A program made the position numbers and the translations under genes. Below the pieces are notes generated by a model, which worked only from the letters and a program-made list of their open reading frames with translations, was not told the DNA's origin and ran no database searches. Positions 56,818-64,000 of a DNA stretch of 64,000 bases are shown here, piece after piece (the stretch's first letter is position 1; the number at the start of each line of letters is the position of its first letter). The stretch spans positions 90,727,319 to 90,791,318 of the forward strand of contig CP136066.1 in NCBI GenBank assembly GCA_032622095.1, in the 5' to 3' direction. The DNA is from Siphonodentalium dalli. Its lineage: Eukaryota > Mollusca > Scaphopoda > Gadilida > Siphonodentaliidae.

Positions 56818-57581
56818 CAGGGCCCTATACTATGGACCATAATAATTGTAATCACAAGGTTATGTGAGGTACACAGGAGGCGTCAAGTGCAATAGACCAC
56901 TGTATTGTAATAGTGTAGATTATACCCGTGTGCTCGATCGTGGGCGCATTGCCGATGGGTGATTGGGTTTGATTAGAATGGAATTCACACTGCGGCAAAC
57001 AAGCGGTTGTCTCGTGGCAAACAACCTAAAGTATGTATTGGAGTATTGACCAATTATGACATTCGTGCAGGGACGTTGTTAGAGGGTCTCCTTTGGGGGT
57101 ATACAACTTGGAGTTTAAAAATGCACCTGAGACCCTCTAGCTACTTCTCGTGTACATATTATCAATAGAATACTCCAGCGATTCTGAATGACAACCCAAC
57201 TAGAAATTGAAATACATCGTTGTTGGAACAGACGATAACCATTGACGAAATATAACACAATGCACGAACGGTTGCGGTGTACTCACTGAGCGATTATTTA
57301 AAGGATACCGATTACCACTAATCAAATTGAACACGGGTCACCCATGCACTAGCGATAACATATCAATGAGTGTCTCCGAGGAATCATTTTTTTTCATTGG
57401 TCAATCAAGTCACATGTGGAAAACCTATTATTTTATTGGTCACCATGCATGTGAACGCGGCATTAAGAAGTCGCCAATACACTGTTGGAATAAGAGTGGA
57501 GGTGTATGGTAATCGACACCTTTTGTGTGCCCCACAGAAGCTTGTGATTACAATAATTGTGTTCTATAATATAGGGCCCTG
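56818..57581. mobile_element. hAT-like MITE with CAGGGCCCTATACTAT termini
   Basis: The left end CAGGGCCCTATACTATGGA plus AATTGTAATCACAAG (56,818-56,861) is inverted at 57,539-57,581. CAGGG ends suggest hAT, but no 8-bp duplication was found. A small GGGACGT element with ends AGAGGGTCTC/GAGACCCTCT lies inside (57,067-57,150). Confidence 0.65.
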
Positions 57582-57730
57582 GATGTCCATAAATATTTAG
57601 TAAATACCAGCATGATAAATTGAACCATGCAAGCATATAAGCACGCATCTTCATAATGAAATGATGATGCAGTTGTGTTATATTTGATGTATATTTTCTT
57701 CGAGGTTGTCTTTATATATACACACTAGAA

Positions 57731-57889
57731 GGTGACCCGACTTCGTCCGGGCTTTGACCTTGAATTGTCCATTTTGAAGGTCAAGGTCAAGTGGGGTCAC
57801 GATTTGACCAGTCCAAAACACTGCCCGGACAAAAGTACCCCTTTGTATAAAATTTCGTCGAAATCCCATCAAAATTGGCGATTTGACCT
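57731..57889. repeat. TCAAGGTCAAG/GACAAAAGT repeat, flank of the Penelope-like element
   Basis: GTGACCCGACTTCGTCCGGG, then blocks inverse to 31,960-32,228 (ATTTGACC.GTCCAAAACACT, CCGGACAAAAGT, AAATTTCGTCGAAATCC). It ends where Penelope-like sequence starts at 57,890, so the element probably inserted into a copy of this repeat. Confidence 0.65.
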
Positions 57890-57961
57890 GGTCTAACCTT
57901 TGTTCCTACCCCACCCGATCTCAAAGAAACACCACATGTTGTTGAGACGGAGGATGGAACA

Positions 57962-60127
57962 TTGGTTTTACCAGACTCTATGTATGCCATGGAAATGAAC
58001 GGCGGTCCAGCAAGCATGCAATTTAGGGAAGTAACAGCTATGGCTGATTTCTTTCGCAATTCGACAGGTTTAAAAGATCAATTTAAAGAACCTTCGATAT
58101 GGACCCCCTCTGATCGCCAGATTGACCACTCCATTCCCGAGGTCGCTGGCTTAGTCAAAACCGACATCACAAATTTACCAAAATTTCACAACGAGGATAA
58201 CCTCACTAAAGTTGAAAGAACTGCACTAAAAACTCTTCGCAGCAATACAAACATTGTAATCAAACCTTGTGACAAAGGCAGCTCGCTCGTCATCATGTCT
58301 AAAGAAAATTACATTCTAGAAGCGACGCGCCAATTAAGCAACACTAAATATTACAAACCATTGGATGAGCCAATTTGGAAATCCAATGTTTTAAAATTCA
58401 ATCTCATTCTCAAAAGCTTGCTGGACCAGGACGTTTTAAAGAAAAAACATGTTCAGTATCTAATTGCAAAACCTGAATCCAATAATAGGACATTTTATTT
58501 GCTACCTAAAATACACAAACCTTTGAGCTGTTGGACTAATCCATACACACCACCCGGTCGCCCCATCATCAGCGACGTGGCTTCGGAGTCGTACCACATT
58601 TCGGAGTTTATTGATTTCTATTTGAAACCAATTGCTACCCGCCATCCGAGCTATCTAAAAGACACGGAGGACTTCCTCATTAAATTGTCGAAAATTGAAG
58701 TTCCATCTTCTGCTTACCTAATTAGTCTCGACGTGGAATCTATGTATACAAATATTGGAATCGATGCCGGATTAAAGTCAATTAAGAATGCATTTGATTT
58801 CCACCATGATCCTCATAGACCTGGAGATGAACTACTTCAATTATTAGAACTTTCTCTTAAAGGGAATGACTTTGAATTTAATGGACGATATTATTTACAG
58901 GTCTCCGGCTGCAGTATGGGCAAGAAGTTTAGTCCTAATTTTGCCTCAATTTTTGTTGCAGAGTGGGAGAAAGGCGCCTTAGCCAAATCTGATAAACAAC
59001 CATTAGCCTATTACAGATTCTTGGACGACATATTTATCATTTGGACTCATGGTCTGGATGAGTTTAGGGTGTTCTTGGACATCTTGAACAGTCATGACGA
59101 ATCAATCAAACTCAAAGAATCAATATCGCAAACCAGCATTGATTTCCTTGATTTAACAATATTTAAGGGCCCACAATTTACATCATGCAACATTTTAGAT
59201 ACAAAACTTTTTACGAAACCAACGGACTCTCACCAGCTTCTTCATCGTAAATCTTTCCATCCGCCAAAACTGTTCAATGGATTGATTAAATCTCAAATCA
59301 TTCGATACCACCGGAACTGCACGAACAGAAGCGACCTAAATCAAGCTTGTTCAGTGCTGTTCCAGGCTTTACGACCGCGCGGCTACTCTAGTAGATTACT
59401 GCGCCAAGTAAAGTCCGAAACTCTCAGAGAATTGGAATCGTTACGCCATGACCCAACATCGACTGAGCCAACAAGGATACGGCACAATCGACCGGTGTTG
59501 GGTAATGGTTCAGCCTCATTTTGTCACAAAAAACGATGTTACATCGATACAATAGGATATATCAATACTAGTAACACTTTCACCAGCGAACAAACACGCA
59601 TATCGTATCAAATGCATAGCGAACTTAATTGTGATTCTAAAAATGTAATTTACTTAATCACATGCAAAAGATGCCGTATACAATATGTTGGACAAACAAA
59701 AACCTCTCTCAAAGTTAGAATGTCTAATCATCTTTCCAGTGTTCGCAAAAAACTCGACATGCAAATTTCCGATCATTTCAACTCATCTAATCATGACATT
59801 AAATCCCATTTCAGCTTTCAGCCAATAGAACAGACACCAATTCTAGCCGACGAAGACCAAACCGATTCAATACGCCTAGAACGCGAAAATCATTGGATGG
59901 GCGTACTTAAAACATATCTTCCGTTCGGACTTAACATTGACTACAAAGGTGTTTCTCGAAATTTCTTGTGCTTTCCTCTGATCTACAATCGTAGAAATGT
60001 TGAAATCGCAAACATTTTCAGAAAAAACTTTGCATTATTAAACACTAAATTGACCGAGCCTCTCGACAAACGGGTTATTATTGCCTACAGGAAAAATCCC
60101 AGTTTGAGATATGCTCGTTCGATCTAG
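57962..60127 (+). CDS. Penelope-like RT with C-terminal GIY-YIG endonuclease (ORF2, 5'-truncated copy 1)
   Basis: The frame is open from 57,890. The first ATG is 57,980, and position 57,962 is only a TTG, so no native start is present. Numbering from 57,962: NIVIKPCDKGSS (98-108), the conserved KP.DKG entry motif of Penelope-like RTs; LLPKIHK (180-186); GRPIISD (199-205); catalytic SLDVESMYTN (D257); SGCSMGKKFSPNFA; and catalytic RFLDDIFIIW (D355, D356). After a linker with FCHKKRC comes the GIY-YIG nuclease (about 562-660): VIYLITCKRCRIQYVGQT, R586, and ERENHWMGVLK...GLN. The nuclease is thought to nick the target and RT to copy the RNA there. The first ~45 residues of ORF2 seen in copy 2 are missing. 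Otherwise intact. Confidence 0.95.
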   Translation: MVLPDSMYAMEMNGGPASMQFREVTAMADFFRNSTGLKDQFKEPSIWTPSDRQIDHSIPEVAGLVKTDITNLPKFHNEDNLTKVERTALKTLRSNTNIVIKPCDKGSSLVIMSKENYILEATRQLSNTKYYKPLDEPIWKSNVLKFNLILKSLLDQDVLKKKHVQYLIAKPESNNRTFYLLPKIHKPLSCWTNPYTPPGRPIISDVASESYHISEFIDFYLKPIATRHPSYLKDTEDFLIKLSKIEVPSSAYLISLDVESMYTNIGIDAGLKSIKNAFDFHHDPHRPGDELLQLLELSLKGNDFEFNGRYYLQVSGCSMGKKFSPNFASIFVAEWEKGALAKSDKQPLAYYRFLDDIFIIWTHGLDEFRVFLDILNSHDESIKLKESISQTSIDFLDLTIFKGPQFTSCNILDTKLFTKPTDSHQLLHRKSFHPPKLFNGLIKSQIIRYHRNCTNRSDLNQACSVLFQALRPRGYSSRLLRQVKSETLRELESLRHDPTSTEPTRIRHNRPVLGNGSASFCHKKRCYIDTIGYINTSNTFTSEQTRISYQMHSELNCDSKNVIYLITCKRCRIQYVGQTKTSLKVRMSNHLSSVRKKLDMQISDHFNSSNHDIKSHFSFQPIEQTPILADEDQTDSIRLERENHWMGVLKTYLPFGLNIDYKGVSRNFLCFPLIYNRRNVEIANIFRKNFALLNTKLTEPLDKRVIIAYRKNPSLRYARSI

Positions 60128-60797
60128 ACTCAGACCTTGATTAACACGCAGTTCAATTAGCTTTTTAGCAATTTCAACATCATTATCCTTTGTTTGTGCT
60201 CAACACAATATTTTATGTCAATTTCCGACACAACCTAACAAAATTTAGCTAGTTCCATAGAAATAATTACATAAGAAATCGGATAACCGACCTGTGCCAG
60301 CGCCCTCCACACTTTCCAAATATATATTACGCCTGTGCCAGGGATATGATTTGTTTCTATTTACTTAACACATATGTATTACTGTCTAATTGCGCGCTGT
60401 CACTAGGATTTGGATTAGGGGCTTCCGGTAGCCATTACACAACCCATTAAGAACGCGCGATCTTGAGGAAACATGAGCCTCGTGTCGGCGCCAAACATTT
60501 TGTAAGCATTGTTTCACTGTGTGCGTTACACACGAACATAGCTGTTGACACGTCTCTCGAAACCCTGAAGCACAATGTGAGCTTATCTCACACGGGTATA
60601 TAAGATCCTCGGAAAAACCTAAACATTCGAACCTAGCTTGCTTCCTGAAGAAGGTAATTCTACCGAAAAGTTGAGGCAACTTGACAGTGCGCTCCTAAGT
60701 ACTTTTTTATTTTATATCTTCGCGTTCCGTTCTTTGTGTATTATATGTTACTAATCATTACCTTTATTCACAGCCAAAATTCAAGTCCTGGATCAAA
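60128..60797 (+). promoter_or_regulatory. Region between Penelope copies: 3' UTR of copy 1 and leader of copy 2
   Basis: Non-coding, and presumably holds the junction of the two copies and the promoter of copy 2. It contains two CCTGTGCCAG phrases (60,291 and 60,332), a hammerhead-like hairpin set (60,645-60,690) and, 25 bases before the ORF1 ATG, TACTAATCATTACCTTTATTCACAG, written here as a branch-like TACTAAT and a pyrimidine-rich TTATTCACAG acceptor (ends 60,773). A matching donor AAG|GTAATT lies at 60,652/60,653. Confidence 0.5.
60645..60690 (+). ncRNA. Hammerhead-ribozyme-like motif, non-canonical core
   Basis: CTGAAGA (60,645-60,651) stands in the place of the CUGAUGA core. A four-pair stem II, GGTA/TACC (60,653-60,664), is followed by GAAA (60,665-60,668), then a strong stem AAGTTG/CAACTT with loop AGG (60,669-60,683 region). 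Penelope-like elements are known to carry hammerhead motifs in their terminal repeats. Against activity: the core has A for U, there is an extra A before stem II, the base at the cleavage position is G, and stem I is not evident. Confidence 0.35.
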
Positions 60798-62249
60798 ATG
60801 ACTCAACCAAAACAACCTAAACGTGGAAAAACTAACCGCCCAGAGCGGCAAAAAGACCAGGCTTATTTAGACCATTCAAATCTAGTAAAGTTGCTATACA
60901 AAATTCTACAACTTTGGCACCATATTAATTTTTTACAGGACCGTTTGGAGAAGAAGGTCCTTCCGAAAGGCTTTTCGGCCATCGTTGAGTCAGGGCGAAA
61001 GAAGACATTCCGACCAGTGCTCCCCTGTGAGGATGTCTTCAATTCGCTTAAAGCGGACGCTTTTCAGTGGGGTTTAAACTCCATGAAAACTTTGGTCAAT
61101 TATTATCGGAAAACGGAATCAGAAATTGAAGTCAAGGTTCTTTCGGCTCTTTCTTCTAAAACCCTTGACTTCGACCGATCACGTGATACGGCATTAAAAT
61201 GGGGACTGAAGAATTTTGGCACCAAATTAACTAATGAGACAAAATCAAAGTTCTTGAGCATCTGTGGTAATCTTCAGTCCTCGATAGGTACACGAGTTGG
61301 CGTCCAAACTCATACAAACAAACGTGGTCGGTCACCCTCCCCTCCCCCACTAATCGCTCGCCAGCTTCAATTTCAGGATAGTCCAGCCAGGGATCAGACA
61401 ACGTCGTCGTCTGTGAGATCCACACCAAAACGCGTCAAAGCCACACCACAGCCACAGAGACCTGCACCAAAACCACGGACGTCACGCATATCCACTCCAC
61501 CAAATACATCACTTCAAAATTCACCAGCCAAGAAAACAACACCACCAAAGCACATCTCTTCCAGCCCTCCTTCGCCTGTTGGTTCCATTGCTTCGATGAC
61601 ATCGCCAGCGATTTCAACATCATCACCATCGTATGCCGAGGTATTATCAACATCACCTAAGGTATCCAAATTTTATAAATTTCGTCAACCTGGCCCTAAG
61701 AAGGATTGGTCCTTCCCTAAACAGATAAAAAACCCTGTTGTTATTTTAGGCTCTTCTAATGTGTCCCGGATCGATGTCGATCCTCCCAAAAATGTTTGTA
61801 TTGCTTCTTACCCAGGTGGCAATTTAGGTCATTTCTGCAACATGGCCCACAAACTGAAATCGAAGCCAGAAAAGACACCTCGACACGTCATCATCAACAT
61901 TGGCATCAACAACCGAGAGGACTGGAAGACAGACAACGACAAAGGCAAAACAGCAGGCACCACAGCTAAAAGCAGGGTAACTAACATGGTTAGTAATTTC
62001 CGAAAAGTTTTTCCTAATGCGACACTTCATTTTCAGGAAATAAATATCTCATTCAGTTTAGATTCTAGGGACCAGGATGTTCTGCGTGCCATTAACAGCC
62101 AAGCTCGTCAGACACAGAACCTCAAGGTCATACAGGCAATACCCCCCCGCGACTTTCACGTGGAGAATGACAACATCCACTGGACATCACAGACGGCGGC
62201 GAAAATCTACCAAGGCTGGACCAACATCTTTAAAGGTCATTTAAACTAA
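60798..62249 (+). CDS. Penelope-like element ORF1 with C-terminal SGNH-hydrolase-like domain
   Basis: 483 codons, intact, with a good ATG context (A at -3). Residues 1-25 are very basic. 26-165 look helical (LVKLLYKILQLWHHINFLQDRLEKKVLPKGF...). 170-300 are a low-complexity Pro/Ser/Thr/Lys linker. 312-480 resemble SGNH/GDSL esterases: VVILGSSN (block I, S320 in the nucleophile place, with S instead of D before it), SYPGGNLGH (block II Gly), INIGINNRED (block III, N371) and DNIHWT (block V, D458 and H461), so all catalytic positions are present. Esterase-type ORF1 proteins are known from CR1-like LINEs, and GDSL-type ORFs from giant Athena-type Penelope elements. The role is unknown (possibly membrane or RNP association). 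It overlaps ORF2 by 16 nt. Confidence 0.85.
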   Translation: MTQPKQPKRGKTNRPERQKDQAYLDHSNLVKLLYKILQLWHHINFLQDRLEKKVLPKGFSAIVESGRKKTFRPVLPCEDVFNSLKADAFQWGLNSMKTLVNYYRKTESEIEVKVLSALSSKTLDFDRSRDTALKWGLKNFGTKLTNETKSKFLSICGNLQSSIGTRVGVQTHTNKRGRSPSPPPLIARQLQFQDSPARDQTTSSSVRSTPKRVKATPQPQRPAPKPRTSRISTPPNTSLQNSPAKKTTPPKHISSSPPSPVGSIASMTSPAISTSSPSYAEVLSTSPKVSKFYKFRQPGPKKDWSFPKQIKNPVVILGSSNVSRIDVDPPKNVCIASYPGGNLGHFCNMAHKLKSKPEKTPRHVIINIGINNREDWKTDNDKGKTAGTTAKSRVTNMVSNFRKVFPNATLHFQEINISFSLDSRDQDVLRAINSQARQTQNLKVIQAIPPRDFHVENDNIHWTSQTAAKIYQGWTNIFKGHLN

Positions 62250-64000
62250 TTCCTCAGAAGGGCATCAGCCATGCGGAAAGAGTCGGTCTCGGCACCGAGA
62301 TAGTCAATCTTGTACCCGACCTTTCCCTGAGCGCTGGTGAGAAATCAATACTTAGGTATGGTCTAACCTTTGTTCCTACCCCACCCGATCTCAAAGAAAC
62401 ACCACATGTTGTTGAGACGGAGGATGGAACATTGGTTTTACCAGACTCTATGTATGCCATGGAAATGAACGGCGGTCCAGCAAGCATGCAATTTAGGGAA
62501 GTAACAGCTATGGCTGATTTCTTTCGCAATTCGACAGGTTTAAAAGATCAATTTAAAGAACCTTCGATATGGACCCCCTCTGATCGCCAGATTGACCACT
62601 CCATTCCCGAGGTCGCTGGCTTAGTCAACACCGACATCACAAATTTACCAAAATTTCACAACGAGGATAACCTCACTAAAGTTGAAAGAACTGCACTAAA
62701 AACTCTTCGCAGCAATACAAACATTGTAATCAAACCTTGTGAGAAAGGCAGCTCGCTCGTCATCATGTCTAAAGAAAATTACATTCTAGAAGCGACGCGC
62801 CAATTAAGCAACACTAAATATTACAAACCATTGGATGAGCCAATTTGGAAATCCAATGTTTTAAAATTCAATCTCATTCTCAAAAGCTTGCTGGACCAGG
62901 ACGTTTTAAAGAAAAAACATGTTCAGTATCTAATTGCAAAACCTGAATCCAATAATAGGACATTTTATTTGCTACCTAAAATACACAAACCTTTGAGCTG
63001 TTGGACTAATCCATACACACCACCCGGTCGCCCCATCATCAGCGACGTGGCTTCGGAGTCGTACCACATTTCGGAGTTTATTGATTTCTATTTGAAACCA
63101 ATTGCTACCCGCCATCCGAGCTATCTAAAAGACACGGAGGACTTCCTCATTAAATTGTCGAAAATTGAAGTTCCATCTTCTGCTTACCTAATTAGTCTCG
63201 ACGTGGAATCTATGTATACAAATATTGGAATCGATGCCGGATTAAAGTCAATTAAGAATGCATTTGATTTCCACCATGATCCTCATAGACCTGGAGATGA
63301 ACTACTTCAATTATTAGAACTTTCTCTTAAAGGGAATGACTTTGAATTTAATGGACGATATTATTTACAGGTCTCCGGCTGCAGTATGGGCAAGAAGTTT
63401 AGTCCTAATTTTGCCTCAATTTTTGTTGCAGAGTGGGAGAAAGGCGCCTTAGCCAAATCTGATAAACAACCATTAGCCTATTACAGATTCTTGGACGACA
63501 TATTTATCATTTGGACTCATGGTCTGGATGAGTTTAGGGTGTTCTTGGACATCTTGAACAGTCATGACGAATCAATCAAACTCAAAGAATCAATATCGCA
63601 AACCAGCATTGATTTCCTTGATTTAACAATATTTAAGGGCCCACAATTTACATCATGCAACATTTTAGATACAAAACTTTTTACGAAACCAACGGACTCT
63701 CACCAGCTTCTTCATCGTAAATCTTTCCATCCGCCAAAACTGTTCAATGGATTGATTAAATCTCAAATCATTCGATACCACCGGAACTGCACGAACAGAA
63801 GCGACCTAAATCAAGCTTGTTCAGTGCTGTTCCAGGCTTTACGACCGCGCGGCTACTCTAGTAGATTACTGCGCCAAGTAAAGTCCGAAACTCTCAGAGA
63901 ATTGGAATCGTTACGCCATGACCCAACATCGACTGAGCCAACAAGGATACGGCACAATCGACCGGTGTTGGGTAATGGTTCAGCCTCATTTTGTCACAAA
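62234..64000 (+). CDS. Penelope-like RT/GIY-YIG (ORF2, copy 2), cut by window end
   Basis: The frame opens after a TAA at 62,231-62,233, 16 nt before the ORF1 stop, in the -1 frame of ORF1. There is no ATG until 62,450, yet the codons before it read like protein (RVGLGTEIVNLVPDLSLSAG, then LTFVPTPPDLKE, a phrase typical of Penelope N-termini). This suggests that ORF2 starts by frameshift. From 62,360 it matches copy 1 apart from K66N and D104E (copy-1 numbering); the latter changes KPCDKG to KPCEKG. The window ends before the catalytic GIY-YIG part; by offset the stop should be near 64,597. Confidence 0.9.
62240..62246 (+). promoter_or_regulatory. Canonical -1 frameshift heptamer at the ORF1/ORF2 overlap
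   Basis: T TTA AAC in ORF1 phase, directly followed by the ORF1 TAA. A one-base backward slip here leads exactly into the ORF2 frame (next codon CTA). TTTAAAC is one of the strongest known X XXY YYZ sites. A hairpin TCTCG/CGAGA lies at 62,287-62,300, farther than the usual 5-9-base spacer. Confidence 0.75.

Larger units (their letters stand above)
57890..64000 (+). mobile_element. Head-to-tail pair of Penelope-like retroelements
   Basis: 57,890 onward repeats at 62,360 onward with a 4470-base offset up to the window edge. I see only two differences over about 1640 bases. Copy 1 is 5'-truncated inside ORF2. Copy 2 begins somewhere in 60,128-60,797, includes ORF1, and continues into ORF2 beyond the window. 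Tandem, partly truncated copies in direct orientation are characteristic of Penelope-like elements. Confidence 0.93.

Noticed and set aside
57962-57964. TTG as true start of Penelope ORF2
   Set aside because: Copy 2 shows the frame continuing upstream with conserved-looking codons to the ORF1 overlap; copy 1 is truncated.
60645-60690. Canonical active hammerhead ribozyme
   Set aside because: Core reads CTGAAGA, an extra A precedes stem II, the cleavage-site base is G and stem I is not visible; only a hammerhead-like call is kept.

Overview
The window looks like intergenic DNA from an animal genome made up almost entirely of transposable elements. Introns-and-exons host genes cannot be supported; every recognisable protein belongs to a mobile element or a decayed multicopy family. 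The TE mix (Ty3/gypsy, Jockey/CR1-type LINEs, Penelope-like elements, a tRNA-derived SINE, many TTAA and hAT-like MITEs) and repeats carrying the phrases GGGAGATAACTCC and GGGCAATAACTCTG suggest a marine invertebrate, perhaps a mollusc. That assignment comes from memory of repeat types and is weak.

Layout. 0.9-4.4 kb: a frame-broken pseudogene of an invertebrate multicopy protein family with an HEEADTR signature, cut off by a MITE. 6.8-7.2 kb: a large foldback. 7.43-19.88 kb: a young Ty3/gypsy element on the minus strand, with two nearly identical LTRs (TG...CA, 4-bp CATC target duplication), intact gag and PR-RT-RH, a leader with five 44-bp tandem repeats, and an integrase lacking its catalytic core. 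A 5'-truncated LINE sits inside its 3' part. 20-32 kb: nested MITEs, a SINE, a possible decayed 5.4-kb hAT-like element and hairpin repeats. 33.2-38.0 kb: a higher-order satellite array with 2.0-2.3-kb units containing 283/294-bp monomers. 38-50 kb: further TTAA elements, a perfect palindrome, microsatellites, a local duplication whose second copy carries a GC-rich foldback (the first copy preserves the empty site), and palindromic hairpins. 50.1-54.7 kb: a complete but frame-broken LINE with a 13-bp target duplication, inserted near the end of a hAT-like MITE. 55.5-56.6 kb: one TTAA MITE inside another. 56.8-57.6 kb: a hAT-like MITE.

57.9-64.0 kb: the most interesting part, a head-to-tail pair of almost identical Penelope-like retroelements. 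The upstream copy is 5'-truncated. The downstream copy starts with an intact ORF1 that ends in an SGNH-hydrolase-like domain and overlaps ORF2 (RT plus C-terminal GIY-YIG nuclease) by 16 nt in the -1 frame. The overlap contains an in-register T TTA AAC heptamer directly before the ORF1 stop codon. This suggests an ORF1-ORF2 fusion made by -1 ribosomal frameshifting. A hammerhead-like fold and a possible intron lie in the leader between the copies.

All calls were made by eye. No alignment, database search or folding program was used, so repeat boundaries are approximate unless TIRs or target duplications are quoted.
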